A stretch of 64,000 bases of DNA from Phylloscopus collybita (taxonomy: Eukaryota > Chordata > Aves > Passeriformes > Phylloscopidae): NCBI GenBank assembly GCA_027886175.1, contig JAJNNQ010000075.1, positions 57,721,001 through 57,785,000 on the forward strand, written 5' to 3'. The notes under the pieces were generated by a model, which saw nothing but the letters and a program-made list of their open reading frames with translations, did no database searches and was not told the DNA's origin. Positions within the stretch are counted from its first letter, which is position 1; every line of letters starts with the position of its first letter. Below are positions 11,540-23,245 of the stretch, in pieces. A program made the translations under genes and the position numbers.

Positions 11540-14500
11540 AAGGAAAAAAAAACTCCGACAACAAGTAAAAACCATCCGAGTGAATGGGATGACAAGAAGT
11601 GCAGGGAAATGGACCGAAGCTTGCCACATGAATGCTCATTGAAATCGCAAGATTTCATTCCCTTTCCTGAAAGGAAAGTCTTCCTTTCAGGAAAGGGAAT
11701 GAAATCTTGAAATCAGAGAACAAAGTCTCACAAACACTCTGGAAAGAAGATATGACCAATTAAACAAAATTTGAAAAAAACGAAAAAACTTGGCAAACGG
11801 AGTCAAGACAACCACACGTGCCGTAAAGAAAAGAATGGCGGGGAAAAGAGGCAAACATGACAAAATTATTGCAAAAGTAAATCCTAAATTCGCGGCAGAA
11901 AGATCTACAAAGAGAGAGGAGAAGAAAGTGAAGCAATGAAGTATTGCAAAGAAGGAAAAAAAAACTCCGACAACAAGTAAAAACCATCCGAGTGAATGGG
12001 ATGACAAGAAGTGCAGGGAAATGGACCGAAGCTTGCCACATGAATGCTCATTGAAATCGCAAGATTTCATTCCCTTTCCTGAAAGGAAAGTCTTCCTTTC
12101 AGGAAAGGGAATGAAATCTTGAAATCAGAGAACAAAGTCTCACAAACACTCTGGAAAGAAGATATGACCAATTAAACAAAATTTGAAAAAAACGAAAAAA
12201 CTTGGCAAACGGAGTCAAGACAACCACACGTGCCGTAATGAAAAGAATGGCGGGGAAAAGAGGCAAACATGACAAAATTATTGCAAAAGTAAATCCTAAA
12301 TTCGCGGCAGAAAGATCTACAAAGAGAGAGGAGAAGAAAGTGAAGCAATGAAATATTGAAAAGAAGGAAAAAAAAAACTCCGACAACAAGTAAAAACCAT
12401 CCGAGTGAATGGGATGACAAGAAGTGCAGGGAAATGGACCGAAGCTTGCCACATGAATGCTCATTGAAATCGCAAGATTTCATTCCCTTTCCTGAAAGGA
12501 AAGTCTTCCTTTCAGGAAAGGGAATGAAATCTTGAAATCAGAGAACAAAGTCTCACAAACACTCTGGAAAGAAGATATGACCAATTAAACAAAATTTGAA
12601 AAAAACGAAAAAACTTGGCAAACGGAGTCAAGACAACCACACGTGCCGTAAAGAAAAGAATGGCGGGGAAAAGAGGCAAACATGACAAAATTATTGCAAA
12701 AGTAAATCCTAAATTCGCGGCAGAAAGATCTACAAAGAGAGAGGAGAAGAAAGTGAAGCAATAAAATATTGCAAAGAAGGAAAAAAAAACTCCGACAACA
12801 AGTAAAAACCATCCGAGTGAATGGGATGACAAGAAGTGCAGGGAAATGGACCGAAGCTTGCCACATGAATGCTCATTGAAATCGCAAGATTTCATTCCCT
12901 TTCCTGAAAGGAAAGTCTTCCTTTCAGGAAAGGGAATGAAATCTTGAAATCAGAGAACAAAGTCTCACAAACACTCTGGAAAGAAGATATGACCAATTAA
13001 ACAAAATTTGAAAAAAACGAAAAAACTTGGCAAACGGAGTCAAAATAAACAAAAGTACTCAGGATCAAAAGAATGGCGGGCAAAAGAGGAACACATGACA
13101 AAATTATTGCAAAAGTAAATCCTAAATTCGCGGCAGAAAGATCTACAAAGAGAGAGGAGAATAAAGTGAAGTAATGAAATATTGCAAAGAAGGAAAAAAA
13201 AACTCCGACAACAAGTAAAAACCATCCGAGTGAATGGGATGACAAGAAGTGCCGGGAAATGGACCGAAGCTTGCCACATGAATGCTCATTGAAATCGCAA
13301 GATTTCATTCCCTTTCCTGAAAGGAAAGTCTTCCTTTCAGGAAAGGGAATGAAATCTTGAAATCAGAGAACAAAGTCTCACAAACACTCTGGAAAGAAGA
13401 TATGACCAATTAAACAAAATTTGAAAAAAACGAAAAAACTTGGCAAACGGAGTCAAGACAACCACACGTGCCGTAATGAAAAGAATGGCGGGGAAAAGAG
13501 GCAAACATGACAAAATTATTGCAAAAGTAAATCCTAAATTCGCGGCAGAAAGATCTACAAAGAGAGAGGAGAAGAAAGTGAAGCAATGAAATATTGAAAA
13601 GAAGGAAAAAAAAAACTCCGACAACAAGTAAAAACCATCCGAGTGAATGGGATGACAAGAAGTGCAGGGAAATGGACCGAAGCTTGCCACATGAATGCTC
13701 ATTGAAATCGCAAGATTTCATTCCCTTTCCTGAAAGGAAAGTCTTCCTTTCAGGAAAGGGAATGAAATCTTGAAATCAGAGAACAAAGTCTCACAAACAC
13801 TCTGGAAAGAAGATATGACCAATTAAACAAAATTTGAAAAAAACGAAAAAACTTGGCAAACGGAGTCAAGACAACCACACGTGCCGTAAAGAAAAGAATG
13901 GCGGGGAAAAGAGGCAAACATGACAAAATTATTGCAAAAGTAAATCCTAAATTCGCGGCAGAAAGATCTACAAAGAGAGAGGAGAAGAAAGTGAAGCAAT
14001 GAAGTATTGCAAAGAAGGAAAAAAAAACTCCGACAACAAGTAAAAACCATCCGAGTGAATGGGATGACAAGAAGTGCAGGGAAATGGACCGAAGCTTGCC
14101 ACATGAATGCTCATTGAAATCGCAAGATTTCATTCCCTTTCCTGAAAGGAAAGTCTTCCTTTCAGGAAAGGGAATGAAATCTTGAAATCAGAGAACAAAG
14201 TCTCACAAACACTCTGGAAAGAAGATATGACCAATTAAACAAAATTTGAAAAAAACGAAAAAACTTGGCAAACGGAGTCAAGACAACCACACGTGCCGTA
14301 ATGAAAAGAATGGCGGGGAAAAGAGGCAAACATGACAAAATTATTGCAAAAGTAAATCCTAAATTCGCGGCAGAAAGATCTACAAAGAGAGAGGAGAAGA
14401 AAGTGAAGCAATGAAATATTGAAAAGAAGGAAAAAAAAAACTCCGACAACAAGTAAAAACCATCCGAGTGAATGGGATGACAAGAAGTGCAGGGAAATGG

Positions 14501-15929
14501 ACCGAAGCTTGCCACATGAATGCTCATTGAAATCGCAAGATTTCATTCCCTTTCCTGAAAGGAAAGACTTCCTTTCAGGAAAGGGAATGAAATCTTGAAA
14601 TCAGAGAACAAAGTCTCACAAACACTCTGGAAAGAAGATATGACCAATTAAACAAAATTTGAAAAAAACGAAAAAACTTGGCAAACGGAGTCAAGACAAC
14701 CACACGTGCCGTAAAGAAAAGAATGGCGGGGAAAAGAGGCAAACATGACAAAATTATTGCAAAAGTAAATCCTAAATTCGCGGCAGAAAGATCTACAAAG
14801 AGAGAGGAGAAGAAAGTGAAGCAATAAAATATTGCAAAGAAGGAAAAAAAAACTCCGACAACAAGTAAAAACCATCCGAGTGAATGGGATGACAAGAAGT
14901 GCAGGGAAATGGACCGAAGCTTGCCACATGAATGCTCATTGAAATCGCAAGATTTCATTCCCTTTCCTGAAAGGAAAGTCTTCCTTTCAGGAAAGGGAAT
15001 GAAATCTTGAAATCAGAGAACAAAGTCTCACAAACACTCTGGAAAGAAGATATGACCAATTAAACAAAATTTGAAAAAAACGAAAAAACTTGGCAAACGG
15101 AGTCAAAATAAACAAAAGTACTCAGGATCAAAAGAATGGCGGGCAAAAGAGGAACACATGACAAAATTATTGCAAAAGTAAATCCTAAATTCGCGGCAGA
15201 AAGATCTACAAAGAGAGAGGAGAATAAAGTGAAGTAATGAAATATTGCAAAGAAGGAAAAAAAAACTCCGACAACAAGTAAAAACCATCCGAGTGAATGG
15301 GATGACAAGAAGTGCCGGGAAATGGACCGAAGCTTGCCACATGAATGCTCATTGAAATCGCAAGATTTCATTCCCTTTCCTGAAAGGAAAGTCTTCCTTT
15401 CAGGAAAGGGAATGAAATCTTGAAATCAGAGAACAAAGTCTCACAAACACTCTGGAAAGAAGATATGACCAATTAAACAAAATTTGAAAAAAACGAAAAA
15501 ACTTGGCAAACGGAGTCAAGACAACCACACGTGCCGTAATGAAAAGAATGGCGGGGAAAAGAGGCAAACATGACAAAATTATTGCAAAAGTAAATCCTAA
15601 ATTCGCGGCAGAAAGATCTACAAAGAGAGAGGAGAAGAAAGTGAAGCAATGAAATATTGAAAAGAAGGAAAAAAAAAACTCCGACAACAAGTAAAAACCA
15701 TCCGAGTGAATGGGATGACAAGAAGTGCAGGGAAATGGACCGAAGCTTGCCACATGAATGCTCATTGAAATCGCAAGATTTCATTCCCTTTCCTGAAAGG
15801 AAAGTCTTCCTTTCAGGAAAGGGAATGAAATCTTGAAATCAGAGAACAAAGTCTCACAAACACTCTGGAAAGAAGATATGACCAATTAAACAAAATTTGA
15901 AAAAAACGAAAAAACTTGGCAAACGGAGT
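11540..15929 (+). repeat. Higher-order repeat, 5-unit period of 2,063 bp
   Basis: About 11540-13866 matches 13603-15929 at an offset of 2,063 bp. The order is type I with GTAAAG and GAAGTATT, type I with GAAAAGAAGG and a longer A-run, type I with GTAAAG and AATAAAATATT, type II with GAATAAAGTGAAGTAATG and GTGCCGGG, then type I with GAAAAGAAGG. The only difference I noticed is in the palindrome loop, AGAC at 14575-14578 instead of AGTC. Confidence 0.85.
14575..14578. other. Palindrome loop substitution AGAC
   Basis: The third loop base is A instead of T (14577) and the arms are unchanged. The equivalent unit one 2,063-bp period upstream has AGTC, so the change came after that duplication or was corrected in the other copy. 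Confidence 0.85.
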
Positions 15930-18900
15930 CAAAATAAACAAAAGTACTCAGGATCAAAAGAATGGCGGGCAAAAGAGGAACACATGACAAAATTATTGCA
16001 AAAGTAAATCCTAAATTCGCGGCAGAAAGATCTACAAAGAGAGAGGAGAAGAAAGTGAAGTAATGAAATATTGCAAAGAAGGAAAAAAAAACTCCGACAA
16101 CAAGTAAAAACCATCCGAGTGAATGGGATGACAAGAAGTGCCGGGAAATGGACCGAAGCTTGCCACATGAATGCTCATTGAAATCGCAAGATTTCATTCC
16201 CTTTCCTGAAAGGAAAGTCTTCCTTTCAGGAAAGGGAATGAAATCTTGAAATCAGAGAACAAAGTCTCACAAACACTCTGGAAAGAAGATATGACCAATT
16301 AAACAAAATTTGAAAAAAACGAAAAAACTTGGCAAACGGAGTCAAGACAACCACACGTGCCGTAATGAAAAGAATGGCGGGGAAAAGAGGCAAACATGAC
16401 AAAATGATTGCAAAAGTAAATCCTAAATTCGAGGCAGAAAGATCTACAAAGAGAGAGGAGAAGAAAGTGAAGCAATGAAATATTGCAAAGAAGGAAAAAA
16501 AAACTCCGACAACAAGTAAAAACCATCCGAGTGAATGGGATGACAAGAAGTGCAGGGAAATGGACCGAAGCTTGCCACACGAATGCTCATTGAAATCGCA
16601 AGATTTCATTCCCTTTCCTGAAAGGAAAGTCTTCCTTTCAGGAAAGGGAATGAAATCTTGAAATCAGAGAACAAAGTCTCACAAACACTCTGGAAAGAAG
16701 ATATGACCAATTAAACAAAATTTGAAAAAAACGAAAAAACTTGGCAAACGGAGTCAAGACAACCACACGTGCCGTAATTAAAAGAATGGCGGGGAAAACA
16801 GGCAAACATGACAAAATTATTGCAAAAGTAAATCCTAAATTCGCGGCAGAAAGATCTACAAAGAGAGAGGAGAAGAAAGTGAAGCAATGAAATATTGAAA
16901 TAAAGGAAAAAATAACGCCGACAACAAGTAAAAACCATCCGAGTGAATGGGATGACAAGAAGTGCAGGGAAATGGACCGAAGCTTGCCACATGAATGCTC
17001 ATTGAAATCGCAAGATTTCATTCCCTTTCCTGAAAGGAAAGTCTTCCTTTCAGGAAAGGGAATGAAATCTTGAAATCAGAGAACAAAGTCTCACAAACAC
17101 TCTGGAAAGAAGATATGACCAATTAAACAAAATTTGAAAAAAACGAAAAAAACTTGGCAAACGGAGTCAAGACAACCACACGTGCCGTAATGAAAAGAAT
17201 GGCGGGGAAAAGAGGCAAACATGACAAAATTATTGCAAAAGTAAATCCTAAATTCGCGGCAGAAAGATCTACAAAGAGAGAGGAGAAGAAATTGAAGCAA
17301 TGAAATATTGCAAAGAAGGAAAAAAAAACTCTGACAACAAGTAAAAACCATCCGAGTGAATGGGATGACAAGAAGTGCAGGGAAATGGACAGAAGCTTGC
17401 CACATGAGTGCTCATTGAAATCGCAAGATTTCATTCCCTTTCCTGAAAGGAAAGTCTTCCTTTCAGGAAAGGGAATGAAATCTTGAAATCAGAGAACAAA
17501 GTCTCACAAACACTCTGGAAAGAAGATATGACCAATTAAACAAAATTTGAAAAAAACGAAAAAACTTGGCAAACGGAGTCAAGACAACCACACGTGCCGT
17601 AAAGAAAAGAATGGCGGGGAAAAGAGGCAAACATGACAAAATTATTGCAAAAGTAAATCCTAAATTCGCGGCAGAAAGATCTACAAAGAGAGAGGAGAAG
17701 AAATTGAAGCAATGAAATATGGCAAAGAAGGAAAAAAAACTCCGACAACAAGTAAAAACCATCCGAGTGAATGGGATGACAAGAAGTGCAGGGAAATGGA
17801 CAGAAGCTTGCCACATGAATGCTCATTGAAATCGCAAGATTTCATTCCCTTTCCTGAAAGGAAAGTCTTCCTTTCAGGAAAGGGAATGAAATCTTGAAAT
17901 CAGAGAACAAAGTCTCACAAACACTCTGGAAAGAAGATATGACCAATTAAACAAAATTTGAAAAAAACGAAAAAACTTGGCAAACGGAGTCAAAATAACC
18001 AAAAGTACTCAGGATCAAAAGAATGGCGGGCAAAATAGGAACACATGACAAAATTATTGCAAAAGTAAATCCTAAATTCGAGGCAGAAAGATCTACAAAG
18101 AGAGAGGAGAAGAAAGTGAAGCAATGAAATATTGCAAAGAAGGAAAAAAAAACTCCGACAACAAGTAAAAACCATCCGAGTGAATGGGATGACAAGAAGT
18201 GCAGGGAAATGGACCGAAGCTTGCCACATGAATGCTCATTGAAATCGCAAGATTTCATTCCCTTTCCTGAAAGGAAAGTCTTCCTTTCAGGAAAGGGAAT
18301 GAAATCTTGAAATCAGAGAACAAAGTCTCACAAACACTCTGGAAAGAAGATATGACCAATTAAACAAAATTTGAAAAAAACGAAAAAACTTGGCAAACGG
18401 AGTCAAGACAACCACACGTGCCGTAATGAAAAGAATGGCGGGGAAAAGAGGCAAACATGACAAAATTATTGCAAAAGTAAATCCTAAATTCGCGGCAGAA
18501 AGATCTACAAAGAGAGAGGAGAAGAAAGTGAAGCAATGAAATATTGCAAAGAAGGAAAAAAAAACTCCGACAACAAGTAAAAACCATCCGAGTGAATGGG
18601 ATGACAAGAAGTGCAGGGAAATGGACCGAAGCTTGCCACATGAATGCTCATTGAAATCGCAAGATTTCATTCCCTTTCCTGAAAGGAAAGTCTTCCTTTC
18701 AGGAAAGGGAATGAAATCTTGAAATCAGAGAACAAAGTCTCACAAACACTCTGGAAAGAAGATATGACCAATTAAACAAAATTTGAAAAAAACGAAAAAA
18801 CTTGGCAAACGGAGTCAAGACAACCACACGTGCCGTAATGAAAAGAATGGCGGGGAAAAGAGGCAAACATGACAAAATTATTGCAAAATAAATCCTAAAT

Positions 18901-20760
18901 TCGCGGCAGAAAGATCTACAAAGAGAGAGGAGAAGAAAGTGAAGCAATGAAATATTGAAAAGAAGGAAAAAAAAAACTCCGACAACAAGTAAAAACCATC
19001 CGAGTGAATGGGATGACAAGAAGTGCAGGGAAATGGACCGAAGCTTGCCACATGAATGCTCATTGAAATCGCAAGATTTCATTCCCTTTCCTGAAAGGAA
19101 AGTCTTCCTTTCAGGAAAGGGAATGAAATCTTGAAATCAGAGAACAAAGTCTCACAAACACTCTGGAAAGAAGATATGACCAATTAAACAAAATTTGAAA
19201 AAAACGAAAAAACTTGGCAAACGGAGTCAAGACAACCACACGTGCCGTAAAGAAAAGAATGGCGGGGAAAAGAGGCAAACATGACAAAATTATTGCAAAA
19301 GTAAATCCTAAATTCGCGGCAGAAAGATCTACAAAGAGAGAGGAGAAGAAAGTGAAGCAATAAAATATTGCAAAGAAGGAAAAAAAAACTCCGACAACAA
19401 GTAAAAACCATCCGAGTGAATGGGATGACAAGAAGTGCAGGGAAATGGACCGAAGCTTGCCACATGAATGCTCATTGAAATCGCAAGATTTCATTCCCTT
19501 TCCTGAAAGGAAAGTCTTCCTTTCAGGAAAGGGAATGAAATCTTGAAATCAGAGAACAAAGTCTCACAAACACTCTGGAAAGAAGATATGACCAATTAAA
19601 CAAAATTTGAAAAAAACGAAAAAACTTGGCAAACGGAGTCAAAATAAACAAAAGTACTCAGGATCAAAAGAATGGCGGGCAAAAGAGGAACACATGACAA
19701 AATTATTGCAAATGTAAATCCTAAATTCGCGGCAGAAAGATCTACAAAGAGAGAGGAGAATAAAGTGAAGTAATGAAATATTGCAAAGAAGGAAAAAAAA
19801 ACTCCGACAACAAGTAAAAACCATCCGAGTGAATGGGATGACAAGAAGTGCCGGGAAATGGACCGAAGCTTGCCACATGAATGCTCATTGAAATCGCAAG
19901 ATTTCATTCCCTTTCCTGAAAGGAAAGTCTTCCTTTCAGGAAAGGGAATGAAATCTTGAAATCAGAGAACAAAGTCTCACAAACACTCTGGAAAGAAGAT
20001 ATGACCAATTAAACAAAATTTGAAAAAAACGAAAAAACTTGGCAAACGGAGTCAAGACAACCACACGTGCCGTAATGAAAAGAATGGCGGGGAAAAGAGG
20101 CAAACATGACAAAATGATTGCAAAAGTAAATCCTAAATTCGAGGCAGAAAGATCTACAAAGAGAGAGGAGAAGAAAGTGAAGCAATGAAATATTGCAAAG
20201 AAGGAAAAAAAAACTCCGACAACAAGTAAAAACCATCCGAGTGAATGGGATGACAAGAAGTGCAGGGAAATGGACCGAAGCTTGCCACACGAATGCTCAT
20301 TGAAATCGCAAGATTTCATTCCCTTTCCTGAAAGGAAAGTCTTCCTTTCAGGAAAGGGAATGAAATCTTGAAATCAGAGAACAAAGTCTCACAAACACTC
20401 TGGAAAGAAGATATGACCAATTAAACAAAATTTGAAAAAAACGAAAAAACTTGGCAAACGGAGTCAAGACAACCACACGTGCCGTAATGAAAAGAATGGC
20501 GGGGAAAACAGGCAAACATGACAAAATTATTGCAAAAGTAAATCCTAAATTCGCGGCAGAAAGATCTACAAAGAGAGAGGAGAAGAAAGTGAAGCAATGA
20601 AATATTGAAATAAAGGAAAAAAAAACTCCGACAACAAGTAAAAACCATCCGAGTGAATGGGATGACAAGAAGTGCAGGGAAATGGACCGAAGCTTGCCAC
20701 ATGAATGCTCATTGAAATCGCAAGATTTCATTCCCTTTCCTGAAAGGAAAGTCTTCCTTT
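15930..20760 (+). repeat. Patchwork stretch built from blocks seen elsewhere in the window
   Basis: Neighbouring pieces match different donors. Positions 17463-18670 match 8393-9600 at offset 9,070. Positions 18699-19907 match 12,100-13,308 at about 6,599. Positions 19936-20731 match 16226-17021 at 3,710. Local oddities are an extra A near 17,150, GCAAAATAAATCC (one base lost) near 18,889, CTCTGAC near 17,330 and AAATGTAAATCC near 19,710. The one type I unit with the interrupted A-run is here, near 16,905. Confidence 0.75.
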
Positions 20761-21705
20761 CAGGAAAGGGAATGAAATCTTGAAATCAGAGAACAAAGTC
20801 TCACAAACACTCTGGAAAGAAGATATGACCAATTAAACAAAATTTGAAAAAAACGAAAAAACTTGGCAAACGGAGTCAAAATAACCAAAAGTACTCAGGA
20901 TCAAAAGAATGGCGGGGAAAAGAGGAACACATGACAAAATTATTGCAAAAGTAAATCCTAAATTCGAGGCGGAAAGATCTACAAAGAGAGAGGAGAAGAA
21001 ATTGAAGCAATGAAATATTGCAAAGAAGGAAAAAAAAACTCCGACAACAAGTAAAAACCATCCGAGTGAATGGGATGACAAGAAGTGCAGGGAAATGGAC
21101 CGAAGCTTGCCACATGAATGCTCATTGAAATCGCAAGATTTCATTCCCTTTCCTGAAAGGAAAGTCTTCCTTTCAGGAAAGGGAATGAAATCTTGAAATC
21201 AGAGAACAAAGTCTCACAAACAGTCTGGAAAGAAGATATGACCAATTAAACAAAATTTGAAAAAAACGAAAAAACTTGGCAAACGGACTCAAAATAACCA
21301 AAAGTACTCAGGATCAAAAGAATGGCGGGCAAAAGAGGAACACATGACAAAATTATTGCAAAAGTAAATCCTAAATTCGCGGCAGAAAGATCTACAAAGA
21401 GAGAGGAGAAGAAAGTGAAGCAATGAAATATTGCAAAGAAAGAAAAAATAACGCCGACAACAAGTAAAAACCATCCGAGTGAATGGGATGACAAGAAGTG
21501 CAGGGAAATGGACCGAAGCTTGCCACACGAATGCTCATTGAAATCGCAAGATTTCATTCCCTTTCCTGAAAGGAAAGTCTTCCTTTCAGGAAAGGGAATG
21601 AAATCTTGAAATCAGAGAACAAAGTCTCACAAACACTCTGGAAAGAAGATATGACCAATTAAACAAAATTTGAAAAAAACGAAAAAACTTGGCAAAAGGA
21701 GTCAA

Positions 21706-21760
21706 GACAACCACACGTGCCGTAATAAAAAGAATGGCAGGCAAAATAGGAACACATGAC
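21706..21760. other. Hybrid unit: type I block followed by type II tail
   Basis: The type I block with CACGTG at 21714-21719 runs into GCAAAATAGGAACACATGAC (21741-21760). That tail otherwise follows AGTACT blocks, for example at 5637, 8934 and 18004. The exchange point lies in the shared AAAAGAATGGC. The copy at the matching place one 4,122-bp step downstream has a pure type I tail. Confidence 0.85.
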
Positions 21761-23183
21761 AAAATTATTGCAAAAGTAAATCCGAAATTCGCGGCAGAAA
21801 GATCTACAAAGAGAGAGGAGAAGAAAGTGAAGTAATGAAATATTGCAAAGAAGGAAAAAAAACTCCGACAACAAGTAAAAACCACCCGAGTGAATGGGAT
21901 GACAAGAAGTGCAGGGAAATGGACCGAAGCTTGCCACATGAATGCTCATTGAAATCGCAAGATTTCATTCCCTTTCCTGAAAGGAAAGTCTTCCTTTCAG
22001 GAAAGGGAATGAAATCTTGAAATCAGAGAACAAAGTCTCACAAACACTCTGGAAAGAAGATATGACCAATTAAACAAAATTTGAAAAAAACGAAAAAACT
22101 TGGCAAACGGAGTCAAGACAACCACACGTGCCGTAATGAAAAGAATGGCGGGGAAAAGAGGCAAACATGACAAAATTATTGAAAAAGTAAATCCTAAATT
22201 CGCGGCAGAAAGATCTACAAAGAGAGAGGAGAAGAAATTGAAGCAATGAAATATTGCAAAGAAGGAAAAAAAAACTCCGACAACAAGTAAAAACCATCCG
22301 AGTGAATGGGATGACAAGAAGTGCAGGGAAATGGACAGAAGCTTGCCACATGAATGCTCATTGAAATCGCAAGATTTCATTCCCTTTCCTGAAAGGAAAG
22401 TCTTCCTTTCAGGAAAGGGAATGAAATCTTGAAATCAGAGAACAAAGTCTCACAAACACTCTGGAAAGAAGATATGACCAATTAAACAAAATTTGAAAAA
22501 AACGAAAAAACTTGGCAAACGGAGTCAAGACAACCACACGTGCCGTAATGAAAAGAATGGCGGGGAAAAGAGGCAAACATGACAAAATTATTGCAAAAGT
22601 AAATCCTAAATTCGCGGCAGAAAGATCTACAAAGAGAGAGGAGAAGAAATTGAAGCAATGAAATATTGCAAAGAAGGAAAAAAAAACTCCGACAACAAGT
22701 AAAAACCATCCGAGTGAATGGGATGACAGGAAGTGCAGGGAAATGGACAGAAGCTTGCCACATGAATGCTCATTGAAATCGCAAGATTTCATTCCCTTTC
22801 CTGAAAGGAAAGTCTTCCTTTCAGGAAAGGGAATGAAATCTTGAAATCAGAGAACAAAGTCTCACAAACACTCTGGAAAGAAGATATGACCAATTAAACA
22901 AAATTTGAAAAAAACGAAAAAACTTGGCAAACGGAGTCAAGACAACCACACGTGCCGTAATGAAAAGAATGGCGGGGAAAAGAGGCAAACATGACAAAAT
23001 TATTGCAAAAGTAAATCCTAAATTCGCGGCAGAAAGATCTACAAAGAGAGAGGAGAAGAAAGTGAAGCAATGAAATATTGCAAAGAAGGAAAAAAAAACT
23101 CCGACAACAAGTAAAAACCATCCGAGTGAATGGGATGACAAGAAGTGCAGGGAAATGGACCGAAGCTTGCCACATGAATGCTC

Positions 23184-23245
23184 ATTGAAATCGCAAGATT
23201 TCATTCCCTTTCCTGAAAGGAAGACTTTCCTTTCAGGAAAGGGAA
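23184..23245. repeat. Palindrome with inverted loop (GACT instead of AGTC)
   Basis: The centre reads GGAAGACTTTCC, the exact reverse complement of the usual GGAAAGTCTTCC. The loop GACT is 23223-23226 and both 29-bp arms are intact. Since the arms are each other's reverse complement, inverting the whole palindrome leaves only the loop visibly changed. I found one copy in the window. Confidence 0.9.

Noticed and set aside
17145..17155. Extra A near 17,150 and a lost base near 18,889 as meaningful frameshifts
   Set aside because: There is no coding sequence to shift; they are ordinary single-base indels or read errors in A-runs.
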